64,000 nt of DNA, taken from contig NZ_CP107549.1 in NCBI RefSeq assembly GCF_025837155.1, positions 3,844,001-3,908,000 of the forward strand. Reading direction: 5' to 3'. The notes below the pieces were generated by a model that saw only the letters and a program-made list of their open reading frames with translations, was not told the DNA's origin and did no database searches. This stretch comes from Pseudomonas sp. Z8(2022) (GTDB lineage Bacteria; Pseudomonadota; Gammaproteobacteria; Pseudomonadales; Pseudomonadaceae). A program made the position numbers and the translations under genes. Positions within the stretch are counted from its first letter, which is position 1, and every line of letters starts with the position of its first letter. This document shows, piece by piece, positions 1 to 8,192 of the stretch.

Positions 1-299
1 TGACCTTCATGCTCGACACCGGCGCCACTCAGGTGGCGATTCCCAGCGAAGTGGCCGAACGCCTCGGCCTGCAACGCGGCGCGCCGATCACCATCAGCAC
101 CGCCAACGGCCGCGCCACAGGGCATCGCACGCGCCTGGAAAGCCTGCGCCTGGGCGATATCGAACTGCATGACGTGGCCGCGTTGATCGCCCCCGGCATG
201 GCCGGTGATGAGGTGCTGCTGGGCATGAGCGCTTTGAAACAACTCGAATTCAGTCAGAAGGGCGGCACCCTGGTGCTGCGCCAATCAACCTTGCAATGA
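1..299 (+). CDS. Retropepsin-like aspartic protease, 3' end only
   Basis: The 5' end lies before the window. The visible part opens with a Phe-Met-Leu-Asp-Thr-Gly-Ala-Thr stretch, the DTGA active-site loop of single-domain retropepsin-like (clan AA, TIGR02281-type) proteases, and continues with alternating strands and a hydrophobic LLGMSAL segment typical of the flap and second half of the fold. In P. aeruginosa a protein of this type (PA4965) is encoded just before parC, as here; the gene ends 7 nt before the parC start, so the two are probably cotranscribed. Homologues usually have an N-terminal signal or membrane anchor, which cannot be seen here. The physiological substrate is not known to me. 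Confidence 0.8.
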   Translation, partial: TFMLDTGATQVAIPSEVAERLGLQRGAPITISTANGRATGHRTRLESLRLGDIELHDVAALIAPGMAGDEVLLGMSALKQLEFSQKGGTLVLRQSTLQ

Positions 300-306
300 G
301 GCCCGC

Positions 307-2556
307 ATGAGCGAATCCCTCGATTTGAGCCTGGAAGGCGTTGAACGCCGGTCACTCGCCGACTTCACCGAGCAGGCTTATCTCAACTACTCCATGTACG
401 TAATCATGGACCGCGCCCTGCCGCACATCGGCGACGGCCTGAAACCCGTGCAGCGCCGCATCGTCTATGCCATGAGCGAATTGGGTCTGGACGCCGACTC
501 CAAGCACAAGAAGTCGGCGCGGACCGTCGGTGACGTGCTCGGCAAGTTCCACCCGCACGGTGACAGCGCTTGCTACGAAGCCATGGTGCTGATGGCGCAG
601 CCGTTCAGCTACCGCTATACGCTGGTCGACGGCCAGGGCAACTGGGGCGCGCCGGACGATCCCAAATCCTTCGCTGCCATGCGCTACACCGAGGCGCGCC
701 TGTCGCGTTACTCGGAAGTGCTGCTCTCCGAGCTCGGCCAAGGCACGGTCGACTGGGTGCCGAACTTCGACGGCACCATGAACGAGCCGGCGACCCTGCC
801 GGCGCGCCTGCCCAACCTGCTGCTCAACGGCACCACCGGCATCGCCGTGGGCATGGCCACCGACGTGCCACCGCACAACCTGCGCGAGGTCGCCGCAGCC
901 TGCGTGCGTCTGCTGGATGAGCCGAGCGCAACGGTCGAGCAGCTCTGCGAGCATATCCAGGGCCCTGACTTCCCCACCGAAGCCGAAGTCATCACACCCA
1001 AGGCCGACCTGCTGAAGATTTACGAAACCGGCCGCGGCTCGGTGCGCATGCGCGCCGTCTACAGTGTCGAGGACGGTGACATCGTCGTCACCGCCCTGCC
1101 GCATCAGGTCTCCGGGTCCAAGGTGCTGGAGCAGATCGCGGCACAGATGCAGGCCAAGAAGCTGCCGATGGTCGCTGACCTGCGTGATGAGTCGGACCAC
1201 GAGAACCCGTGCCGCATCGTCATCATCCCGCGCTCCAACCGCGTCGATGCCGATGAACTGATGACCCACCTGTTCGCCACCACCGATCTGGAGTCCAGCT
1301 ACCGGGTCAACACCAACGTCATCGGCCTCGATGGTAAGCCGCAGGTCAAGGATCTGCGCACCCTGCTCAGCGAATGGCTGGTGTACCGCGTCGGCACCGT
1401 GCGCCGCCGCCTGCAGTTCCGCCTGGACAAGGTGGAAAAGCGCCTGCACCTGTTGGAAGGTTTGTTGATTGCCTTCCTCAACCTCGACGAGGTGATCCGC
1501 ATCATCCGCACCGAGGATTCGCCCAAGCCGGTGCTGATGGAAACCTTCGGTCTCACCGATGTGCAGGCTGATTACATTCTCGACACCCGCCTGCGCCAAC
1601 TGGCCCGCCTGGAAGAAATGAAGATCCGTGGCGAGCAGGACGAGCTGGCCAAGGAGCGCGAAAAGCTGCTGGCTCTGCTCGGCAGCGAAGCCAAGTTGAA
1701 GAAGCTGGTACGCAAGGAGATCATCGGGGACGCCGAAAAGTACGGCGATGACCGCCGCTCGCCGATCGTCGCCCGCGCCGAAGCCAAGGCCCTGTCGGAA
1801 ACCGAGCTGATGCCGACCGAACCGGTCACCGTGGTGCTCTCGGAAAAAGGCTGGGTGCGCTGCGCCAAGGGTCATGACATCGACGCCACCGGTCTGTCCT
1901 ACAAGGCCGGCGACGGCTTCAAGGCGGCCGCACCGGGCCGTTCGAACCAGTACGCGGTGTTTATCGACTCGACAGGCAGGAGCTATTCGCTCGCCGCACA
2001 CAGCCTGCCGTCGGCGCGCGGCCAGGGTGAACCGCTGACCGGTCGTCTGACACCACCACCGGGGGCAACCTTCGAATGCGTGATGCTGCCGGAGGACAGC
2101 GCGCTGTACGTCATCGCCTCCGACGCCGGCTACGGCTTCGTGGTCAAGGGCGAGGATCTGCAGGCCAAGAACAAGGCAGGCAAGGCGCTGCTGACCCTAC
2201 CCAACGGCGCCAAAGTGGTCGCCCCCAAGCCCGTCAGCAATCTGGAAGACGGCTGGCTGGCCGCGGTGACCACCGAAGGCCGCCTGCTGCTGTTCAAGGT
2301 CACCGATCTGCCGCAACTGGGCAAAGGCAAGGGCAACAAGATCATCGGCATTCCGGGTGAGCGAGTGGCGTCACGCGAGGAGTATTTGACCGATCTGGCC
2401 GTGCTGCCCAGCGGCGCCAGTTTGGTTTTGCAGGCCGGGAAGCGTACCCTGACACTCAAAGCCGACGATCTCGAGCACTACAAGGGCGAGCGCGGCCGAC
2501 GTGGCAACAAGCTGCCGCGCGGCTTCCAGCGTGTCGACCAGCTTCTGGTGGAATAG
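307..2556 (+). CDS. parC: DNA topoisomerase IV subunit A
   Basis: ParC is the DNA-cleaving subunit of topoisomerase IV, which with ParE decatenates daughter chromosomes. The 749-residue product has the usual ParC length. The winged-helix region carries the active-site tyrosine in the RYTEARL motif (Tyr127). The quinolone-resistance region holds Ser87 and Glu91, the residues found in susceptible P. aeruginosa ParC, so no classical resistance change is seen. A long coiled-coil/tower region follows, and the C-terminal half has the beta-pinwheel repeats expected of subunit A. The start is ATG seven nucleotides after the protease-like gene, suggesting an operon. It is ParC rather than GyrA because of its shorter C-terminal domain, its close match to Pseudomonas ParC and its neighbours. 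Confidence 0.97.
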   Translation: MSESLDLSLEGVERRSLADFTEQAYLNYSMYVIMDRALPHIGDGLKPVQRRIVYAMSELGLDADSKHKKSARTVGDVLGKFHPHGDSACYEAMVLMAQPFSYRYTLVDGQGNWGAPDDPKSFAAMRYTEARLSRYSEVLLSELGQGTVDWVPNFDGTMNEPATLPARLPNLLLNGTTGIAVGMATDVPPHNLREVAAACVRLLDEPSATVEQLCEHIQGPDFPTEAEVITPKADLLKIYETGRGSVRMRAVYSVEDGDIVVTALPHQVSGSKVLEQIAAQMQAKKLPMVADLRDESDHENPCRIVIIPRSNRVDADELMTHLFATTDLESSYRVNTNVIGLDGKPQVKDLRTLLSEWLVYRVGTVRRRLQFRLDKVEKRLHLLEGLLIAFLNLDEVIRIIRTEDSPKPVLMETFGLTDVQADYILDTRLRQLARLEEMKIRGEQDELAKEREKLLALLGSEAKLKKLVRKEIIGDAEKYGDDRRSPIVARAEAKALSETELMPTEPVTVVLSEKGWVRCAKGHDIDATGLSYKAGDGFKAAAPGRSNQYAVFIDSTGRSYSLAAHSLPSARGQGEPLTGRLTPPPGATFECVMLPEDSALYVIASDAGYGFVVKGEDLQAKNKAGKALLTLPNGAKVVAPKPVSNLEDGWLAAVTTEGRLLLFKVTDLPQLGKGKGNKIIGIPGERVASREEYLTDLAVLPSGASLVLQAGKRTLTLKADDLEHYKGERGRRGNKLPRGFQRVDQLLVE

Positions 2557-2652
2557 CGTCGACCACACGCCCCGTTCAACCGGAACATCCGCGCTACCGG
2601 CAAGCGGCCAAGGCTGGAGTCGTAGCGCGGTTTGACGGATGATACGCGCCCC

Positions 2653-2668
2653 GGGTCATCCATGACCC
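2653..2668. other. Short GC-rich inverted repeat downstream of parC
   Basis: GGGTCAT and ATGACCC flank a two-base centre within the 164-nt gap between parC and the lipoprotein gene. No T-run follows on either strand, so a factor-independent terminator is not supported; it may be a binding site or chance. I see no other clear signal in the gap. Confidence 0.25.
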
Positions 2669-2720
2669 CGCATGATATGAGATCGATGCGCAGCTGCCCC
2701 AAGGCGGCTGCCTGGAACTG

Positions 2721-3443
2721 ATGATGACTGTAGTACGCTCTACGGCCCTGTTTCTGACCGCGCTGCTCGCACTGAGCGGTTGCAGCCTGCTGCAGCAGAA
2801 GCCGGTATCTCTTTACCAACTCGACAGCGGCGATGCCGTGACCCCGAATCAGGACAACGGCGTGACCGTGCTGGTCGGCCCGATCAGCGTAGCCGACTAC
2901 CTGCGCCAGCAGCACCTGCTGCAGCGCCAGGCCGATGGCAGCCTGGTTGCCGCACGGGACGCTCGCTGGGCCAGCGGCCTGGCCGACGATATCGACCAGC
3001 AGATGCTGCGCCAGCTGGCCTGGCGCCTGGACAGCCAGCGCCTGGCACTGGCTCCGGCCGCCCCCGGTTTCAGCGCCGATGCACAGGTCATGCTGACCAT
3101 CACCCGCCTGGACTCCGGCCCGCTTCAGCCCGCTGTGCTCGAGGCCCAGTGGCGCCTGCTCGACCGTCGTGGACAGTTGCGCGACAGCCGCCTGATTCGC
3201 CTGGAGCAAGCACACGGAGGCCCGCTGGCCGAGCAGGTCAAGGCCCAGAGCATTCTGCTGCAGCGCCTGGCTGCCGAGATGGCAGCGGCCATCCAGCCTG
3301 TCGCCGCCGTTGAACCGGAGCCCGAACCGACGCGCAAGAAGGCTCCGGTAGCCAGCAGCAAAAAGCAGGAGCCCGCCACTGCCGGCCCGAAGATTCCGGT
3401 GGCAGAGCCGATCAAGATCGATACGGAAGTATTCCGGTTTTAA
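2721..3443 (+). CDS. PqiC/YmbA-type ABC-transport auxiliary lipoprotein
   Basis: The 240-residue product starts with a short basic-hydrophobic signal peptide ending in a lipobox (LALSGC, Cys at about residue 21), so it should be a lipid-anchored envelope protein. Residues 30-110 have the pattern of the ABC_trans_aux family (PqiC, YmbA): a YQLDSGD strand, VGPISVADYL, a RWASGLADDI segment and an LAWRLDSQRL helix. Such proteins sit at the outer membrane and work with MCE-domain proteins in lipid traffic or membrane integrity. No MCE or permease gene is adjacent, so this copy is orphaned here. The last 45 residues are rich in Pro, Lys and Glu and probably flexible. Two ATGs in tandem (2721 and 2724) are both possible starts. 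The gene ends directly in a strong terminator. Confidence 0.75.
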   Translation: MMTVVRSTALFLTALLALSGCSLLQQKPVSLYQLDSGDAVTPNQDNGVTVLVGPISVADYLRQQHLLQRQADGSLVAARDARWASGLADDIDQQMLRQLAWRLDSQRLALAPAAPGFSADAQVMLTITRLDSGPLQPAVLEAQWRLLDRRGQLRDSRLIRLEQAHGGPLAEQVKAQSILLQRLAAEMAAAIQPVAAVEPEPEPTRKKAPVASSKKQEPATAGPKIPVAEPIKIDTEVFRF

Positions 3444-3476
3444 GCAAAAAGCCCGCAAAAGCGGGCTTTTTGCTTA
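3441..3476. terminator. Bidirectional intrinsic terminator
   Basis: A perfect 16-bp inverted repeat with a four-A loop (GCCCGC-AAAA-GCGGGC core flanked by A- and T-runs) overlaps the stop codon of the lipoprotein gene. The symmetric A/T flanks mean it can stop transcription in both directions, suiting its place between a plus-strand gene and the minus-strand hldE operon. Confidence 0.9.
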
Positions 3477-3516
3477 ACAGATGCCGTTGAGGCTCGACAT
3501 GTCCCCGGCAAAGCCT

Positions 3517-3535
3517 CGCCGGATTCAATCCGGCG
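3517..3535. repeat. GC-rich hairpin, possibly REP-like
   Basis: CGCCGGAT and ATCCGGCG form a perfect 8-bp stem around a three-base loop in the 150-nt gap between the terminator and the end of hldE. It has the look of a REP-type palindrome, but no second copy was noticed in this window. The rest of the gap holds nothing I can name. Confidence 0.35.
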
Positions 3536-3627
3536 CTGCGCACAGACTTGGCTGCCGGCCCCGGCAATCGGTCAAGACAGATTCGCGGCCATGGGCCGGT
3601 GATACCGAGCCCGGCACAAACGAGCCG

Positions 3628-5049
3628 TTACTTGCTGCGAATCTTCTCGACGATCGCAGTGGTGGAGCTGTTCTCCACCAGGCCAAGTACCCGCACTTCA
3701 CCGCCATAGGCCTGGACGATATCGGCACCGACCACCTGATCGATGCCATAGTCACCACCCTTGACCAGCACGTCGGGTTGCACCTGCTTGAGCAGACGCT
3801 CGGGCGTGTCTTCGCTGAAGCTCACCACCCAGTCCACCGCTCCAAGACCGGCTAGCACCGCCATACGGCGGTCGACAGCATTGATCGGGCGGCCCGGACC
3901 TTTGAGACGACTGACCGAGGCGTCGTCATTGATCGCCACGATCAGGCGATCGCCCTGGGCACGGGCCTGCTCCAGATAGGTCACGTGACCGGCATGGAGG
4001 ATGTCGAAGCAACCGTTGGTAAAGACGATCTTCTCACCATGGGCGCGGGCATCCTCGATGGCGAGCAGCAATTGATCCAGACTCAGCACGCCACGCTCGG
4101 AGCCTTCCTCGCGCTGTACCGCGCGGCGCAGCTCCGGCGCGCTGATGGCCGCCGTGCCCAGCTTGCCGACCACGATACCGGCAGCCAGGTTGGCCAGAGC
4201 TACGGCATTGGGCAGCTCTTCACCTGCCGCGATGGAAGCGGCCAAGGTGGAAATCACCGTATCCCCGGCCCCCGTAACATCGAACACCTCACGGGCGCGG
4301 GCCGGCAGGTGCAGCGGAGCATGCTCGGGACGCAACAGGGTCATGCCGTGCTCCCCACGGGTGACCAGCAACGCGCCCAGCTCAAGCTCGCGCATCAGCC
4401 TGGCACCCTTACTGACCAGCTCGGCTTCATCAGCGCAGCCACCGACGATGGTCTCGAACTCGTGCAGATTCGGCGTGATCAGACTGGCGCCGCGATAGAT
4501 GGAGAAATCCTTGCCTTTCGGGTCGGCCAGCACGGGGATGCCCTTCCTGCGCGCTACCTGGATCAGGGCTTGGTGATTCTGCAGCGCACCCTTGCCGTAG
4601 TCCGACAGCACCAGCACCATAACCCCGGCGAGCAGCGCATCGACATCGCGCTCCAGCGCAGCGGTATCGGTATTGAAGGGTTCCTCGAAATCCATACGCA
4701 GCAGCTGCTGATGGCGGCTCATTACGCGCAGCTTGACGATGGTCGGCTGGCCATCAAGACGCTGGAAGTGAGTTTCCACACCGGCACCACGCAGGCTGTC
4801 GCTGAGGCTTTCGGCGGCTTCGTCTTCACCAGTGACCCCCACCAGCAGGGCGCGGGAACCAAGCGCCGCGATATTCAGCGCCACGTTGGCGGCACCGCCC
4901 GGGCGGTCCTCGATCTGATCGACACGCACCACGGGGACGGGGGCTTCCGGGGAAATCCGCGAGGTGCCGCCATGCCAGTAGCGATCAAGCATCACGTCGC
5001 CCACCACCAGAACGGCAGCTTGGTCATAGCGGGGCATGGTCAGTTTCAT
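3628..5049 (-). CDS. hldE: Bifunctional heptose 7-phosphate kinase / heptose 1-phosphate adenylyltransferase
   Basis: HldE makes ADP-heptose precursors for LPS inner core in the cytosol. The N-terminal ~320 residues are a PfkB/ribokinase-type kinase (GDVMLDRYWHG, RPGGAANVALN near the sugar site, and the DVTGAGDTV ATP/anion-hole motif). The C-terminal ~130 residues are a cytidylyltransferase-like domain with TNGCFDILHAGH containing the nucleotide-binding HxGH. The length, 473 residues, matches the family. I chose the ATG at 5049 (MKLTMPRYDQ) because family members start there and a GGAG sequence sits just upstream; an in-frame extension to 5112 would add 21 unlikely residues. It is the last gene of the minus-strand msbA-mig-14-dnpA-kinase-hldE run. 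Confidence 0.96.
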   Translation of the reverse strand: MKLTMPRYDQAAVLVVGDVMLDRYWHGGTSRISPEAPVPVVRVDQIEDRPGGAANVALNIAALGSRALLVGVTGEDEAAESLSDSLRGAGVETHFQRLDGQPTIVKLRVMSRHQQLLRMDFEEPFNTDTAALERDVDALLAGVMVLVLSDYGKGALQNHQALIQVARRKGIPVLADPKGKDFSIYRGASLITPNLHEFETIVGGCADEAELVSKGARLMRELELGALLVTRGEHGMTLLRPEHAPLHLPARAREVFDVTGAGDTVISTLAASIAAGEELPNAVALANLAAGIVVGKLGTAAISAPELRRAVQREEGSERGVLSLDQLLLAIEDARAHGEKIVFTNGCFDILHAGHVTYLEQARAQGDRLIVAINDDASVSRLKGPGRPINAVDRRMAVLAGLGAVDWVVSFSEDTPERLLKQVQPDVLVKGGDYGIDQVVGADIVQAYGGEVRVLGLVENSSTTAIVEKIRSK

Positions 5050-5108
5050 GGTGACTCCGGGCCGTCGAAAACGCCGCGAATGATAACACAGGCTATATTG
5101 CGACTTTC

Positions 5109-5867
5109 TCAAGCGCCCGGAGCATGGATGACAACATTAATGAACTGCGGCCGACGCCAACGCGTGATTATTGGGGGAATTTCGCACGCTTGAATTTTAG
5201 TAAGAAGCCCATCGAGGTCGAATAGCGGCAGCGGAAGCACTTTCAAATAAGCCTGAGAAAGTCGTTCTAGCAGGTGCGCTTTTCCCTCTGCCTTAATGCG
5301 CGAAAGGAACTTTTGTACGTCTGCCTCGGCTAGCTGTGGAGTCAACTCGGTGGCCCTTTCAAAATCGATGACATGAACATCCTCAGCGACAAGAAAGTTA
5401 TAGAGATTGCAGTCGCCATGGGCAACGCCCTGGGCATGCAGCGCGGCAATCATCTCCATCGAGCGCAACGCGCCTCTCTCAAAGCGCTGGTCTGCCAGCA
5501 AAGCCAACGGTATACCCGCAATTTCGCTCATCACCAGAAAGGTTTCTACTCGTTTCCCGGTGCGCCGTTCCATAAACAGCCAAGGTTGTGGCGCCGCAAA
5601 TCCTCTTGTTTCAAGACTTTGCAGCCAGTGCAGTTCGTTAAGCATTGACCGGCGTAACTTACTGCGTCCTACCGAGTGCCAAAAGCGCAGCGGAGCTCTG
5701 TAGCGCTTGACGAAAAAACGCTCACCGTTCACTTCGAAACCTGAAACTGACCGCCCCTCGGCGAAGTCCTCCAGGCAATGGTGCAACGCCAAAAACGATT
5801 GGATGGCATGCCCCTTGTCGTTCCGACGGACACCACGAAAGCCCTGCCATACGAACTGCTCCAGCAC
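5109..5867 (-). CDS. Small kinase-like protein of the LPS-kinase/RIO fold
   Basis: The 252-residue protein has the core of the Kdo/heptose LPS-kinase (WaaP/InaA/RIO-like) superfamily: Lys54 in FFVKRY (ATP lysine), Asp152 in AHGDCNLYNFL (catalytic loop with Asn157 as metal ligand) and Asp168 in VIDFERA (DFG equivalent). All key residues are present, so it may be an active inner-core sugar kinase; its acceptor is unknown. The start is GTG at 5867, preceded by AAAGGAG at an ideal distance. It begins 23 nt after dnpA and ends 59 nt before hldE on the same strand. It is visibly AT-richer than dnpA and hldE and has no place between hldE and msbA in P. aeruginosa PAO1 as I recall it, which suggests a later insertion. 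Confidence 0.75.
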   Translation of the reverse strand: MLEQFVWQGFRGVRRNDKGHAIQSFLALHHCLEDFAEGRSVSGFEVNGERFFVKRYRAPLRFWHSVGRSKLRRSMLNELHWLQSLETRGFAAPQPWLFMERRTGKRVETFLVMSEIAGIPLALLADQRFERGALRSMEMIAALHAQGVAHGDCNLYNFLVAEDVHVIDFERATELTPQLAEADVQKFLSRIKAEGKAHLLERLSQAYLKVLPLPLFDLDGLLTKIQACEIPPIITRWRRPQFINVVIHAPGA

Positions 5868-5890
5868 CTTTACTACTCCTTTAAGGCGTC

Positions 5891-7291
5891 TTACTTATCA
5901 ATGTTCCGATTAATCGGTCGCACCCAAAACAGCTCGTGCCGGCGTACCGCCTTGCGGAAGAACTCATCCTCACCGGTTGCAGGCCAGCGGCGCCCCACCA
6001 GCGCCCGCTGGATCAACCGACGCCAGCGCCTTTTCAGCGGTAGCGGGCCCTGCAGGTCGTGCTGCAGCCCCAGCGCCATGGCTTTGTCCAGTTGCTGCTG
6101 GGCATCCAGCGAGGGACTCCACAGGCGATCGGCCGGCAATGGCGTAATGGCCGGAGGCAGGGCGATGCCATTGCCTGCAGGGCCCATCGGCCAACGGTCG
6201 TTGTCATGCAGATGGTTGGCATATAGCAGCAGGGTCTGCGCCTGCCAGGCGGCACGCTCGCAAGCTTCGAGCAAAGCCCGCGTGCTGGCGACATGATCGT
6301 GATGCGGGTCGAGTTGCGGGTGCGGCGTCAGCACCACCTCGGGGCGGTAGTGGTCGATGACGGCAGCCAGATCGGCAATCAGGTTGTTCCAGCTCGGCAG
6401 CCCATCAGCGTCGGCAGGCAGACGTATCGGATTGTGATTACGCACGCTGCGCACATCATTTTCACCGGACTCGCGTGAACCGAACGGCTGCTGCGGACGC
6501 TCAGCCATGAGCGGCAGTTGCAGACAGTAATAGCCAAGCTGTACGCAATGGGTCTGCGGTACCCCCCCCCAAAGCGGAGCAGCGAGACTGTCCCAGGCGC
6601 GCAAACGTCCCTTGAGGCGCGCTGCAGCGTCTTTTTCCAGACCCAATCGCTGATAGTTCTCCGCCTCGATCTCGCCCTGGGTCAGGGTAACGATGGCAAC
6701 CTCGGCCGCCCGACTGTAAAGGCCGAAAGCTGCCAGCTCGGCGTCGTCAGCATGTGGCGCGACGATCAACAGACGCTGCCCCGCGTAATCCGGGTTACGC
6801 ATGGCATGCAGACGCAGCTCACCGTCGATGCGGCAGAATCGCGGCCTGACGGCCAGGCCGTCAGCCGGCAGCCCGGAAAGATTGAGGTATCGTCGGCCGG
6901 CAACACCCCGCTCGAAATCCTGGCGGTCACCACCCAACAGCACATGGGGATCCAGCAATCGCCCGAGCCATGTAGCCTTGAGCCGCAGTTCTAGAATCAG
7001 CGTGTCATAGCCGTCCACTTGCGCTTCGACCTGCAGCACTCCCTGTTCGATACGCGCTGGTACGCTCAGACAATCTGCGGGGAATTCATGCTGGTAATCG
7101 TCCCGAGGTGAATAGAAAAGGTGGTCGGCAAACCAGGCTTCATGCACCACCCAGCCCAACACCAGTAGCAGAAGCGGCAGCCACCAAGCGATGAGCACGC
7201 CGACCGCCAGCAGGGTCAGCAGGGCCAGCAACAAGGCCATGCGCTTGTTACGCCGATGCTGCTTGAGCAGTTGCTGCTTGCGTCCGTTCAT
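5891..7291 (-). CDS. dnpA: PIG-L family de-N-acetylase, DnpA-like
   Basis: The 466-residue protein begins with a basic stretch and a long hydrophobic segment (about residues 18-50) that should anchor it in the inner membrane. The PIG-L zinc motif is PHADDAE at 179-185, and a later DPHHDH segment supplies further metal or catalytic histidines. PIG-L enzymes remove acetyl groups from N-acetylglucosamine-type sugars. In P. aeruginosa the homologue DnpA (PA5002), encoded in the LPS locus next to mig-14, promotes fluoroquinolone persistence; a core-sugar substrate is suspected. Start at ATG 7291 (MNGRKQQLL), 4 nt after mig-14; a longer in-frame reading to 7516 only overlaps mig-14. Codons near residue 240 contain a nine-G run that could slip. 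Confidence 0.87.
   Translation of the reverse strand: MNGRKQQLLKQHRRNKRMALLLALLTLLAVGVLIAWWLPLLLLVLGWVVHEAWFADHLFYSPRDDYQHEFPADCLSVPARIEQGVLQVEAQVDGYDTLILELRLKATWLGRLLDPHVLLGGDRQDFERGVAGRRYLNLSGLPADGLAVRPRFCRIDGELRLHAMRNPDYAGQRLLIVAPHADDAELAAFGLYSRAAEVAIVTLTQGEIEAENYQRLGLEKDAAARLKGRLRAWDSLAAPLWGGVPQTHCVQLGYYCLQLPLMAERPQQPFGSRESGENDVRSVRNHNPIRLPADADGLPSWNNLIADLAAVIDHYRPEVVLTPHPQLDPHHDHVASTRALLEACERAAWQAQTLLLYANHLHDNDRWPMGPAGNGIALPPAITPLPADRLWSPSLDAQQQLDKAMALGLQHDLQGPLPLKRRWRRLIQRALVGRRWPATGEDEFFRKAVRRHELFWVRPINRNIDK
6562..6570. repeat. Nine-base C/G homopolymer inside dnpA
   Basis: Nine consecutive C on the plus strand read as G9 in the dnpA sense strand (Trp-Gly-Gly-Val codons). The reading frame is intact at this length; gain or loss of one base would truncate DnpA at about its midpoint. 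Confidence 0.9.
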
Positions 7292-7295
7292 CGCC

Positions 7296-8192
7296 TCACA
7301 CCTGATAGACCGGCACCCGGTTGCACCAGCGATCCTTGTATTCGCGGTCGGCGCGGCCGAAGGAGTAGCGCAGCGGCTTACCCAGCGCTCGCGCATGCTC
7401 CCATTCACTCTGCGTATTGACGAAGCTGAGCACGCTGCCGGGGCTGAACTCGCGCTGCTGCGGGTCGACCCCGCCGTTGATGTACTCCAGGCTGACCCAT
7501 TGCGGCGCCTCGACACGGTAGAGCACCTGGATCGCCACCGGCTCGTCGTTGAGATAGATCAGCGCGCCGGTCATGAACTCGCGCAACAAGCCGAACACTT
7601 CGCCCAGATGATCTTTGCCGGTGGCCGCGAAGCCCCAGCGGCGCTGGAACAGATCGGCGTAGATGCGTGCCTGTTCCTCGGGCGTCAGCTCCAGCATCGG
7701 CCGGATCACCCCGCCCGCCTCTTCCAGCAGGCGCTGTTCGCGGCGCTGGTTGTAGCGAAACTTCTTGCTGTACTGCTCGGGTTCGCGGGCCAGCGCTAGG
7801 CCTTCGGGCTGCTCGCTGATGCCGATGAGCCCGGTCGCATTGAGTTCGGACAGGTAGCGCACCCGATGGCGCAGCGCAACCTGCGCACCAGTTGCCAGCG
7901 GCAGAATGATCTCGGCATTACCCAGATCGAACAGACCGCGCTTGCCCTGCTGCTTGAGCACATCCTTGGACAAGGCCAGATGCCGCCCCCAGGTCGGGAT
8001 AGCGGCCTGCAGCTCGCCATCGACCAGCCACCCCAGGTAACGCACCGGGATAGCGGCCAGATCGGCCAACCGCGCCACCACCTCGGGGTGAGTGGCAACG
8101 CTGCCACCGAAACGCCCCCAGGCCTCGGCGTAGTCAGCCGCATTGATTGGCGCCCAGCCACGCTCACGCCAGAATTGCAGACGATTCAGCAT
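7296..8192 (-). CDS. mig-14: Mig-14 family antimicrobial-peptide resistance protein
   Basis: The 298-residue protein matches the Mig-14 family: an N-terminal LQFWRERGWAPIN, a central YNQRREQRLLEEAGG segment, and a C-terminal acyltransferase-like (GNAT/FemAB-type) half with FQRRWGF, EYINGG and YSFGRADREYKDRW. In Salmonella and P. aeruginosa (PA5003) Mig-14 is an inner-membrane-associated factor needed for resistance to cationic antimicrobial peptides and for persistence; the reaction is not settled. The ATG at 8192 shares one base with the msbA stop (TGATG), and the stop is 4 nt before dnpA, so translation is probably coupled. In PAO1 mig-14 lies next to wapH rather than msbA, so its position here is rearranged. 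Confidence 0.88.
   Translation of the reverse strand: MLNRLQFWRERGWAPINAADYAEAWGRFGGSVATHPEVVARLADLAAIPVRYLGWLVDGELQAAIPTWGRHLALSKDVLKQQGKRGLFDLGNAEIILPLATGAQVALRHRVRYLSELNATGLIGISEQPEGLALAREPEQYSKKFRYNQRREQRLLEEAGGVIRPMLELTPEEQARIYADLFQRRWGFAATGKDHLGEVFGLLREFMTGALIYLNDEPVAIQVLYRVEAPQWVSLEYINGGVDPQQREFSPGSVLSFVNTQSEWEHARALGKPLRYSFGRADREYKDRWCNRVPVYQV

Noticed and set aside
352..2001. Long reading frame of 549 codons on the minus strand opposite parC
   Set aside because: High-GC third-position bias opens antisense frames; the protein is Gln/His/Ala-rich with no family resemblance, while parC on the other strand is certain.
2653..2668. Hairpin after parC as a terminator
   Set aside because: No T-tract follows on either strand.
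3985..5193. 402-codon plus-strand frame opposite hldE
   Set aside because: It is the shadow of hldE; composition is unlike a real protein and it has no ribosome site or homology.
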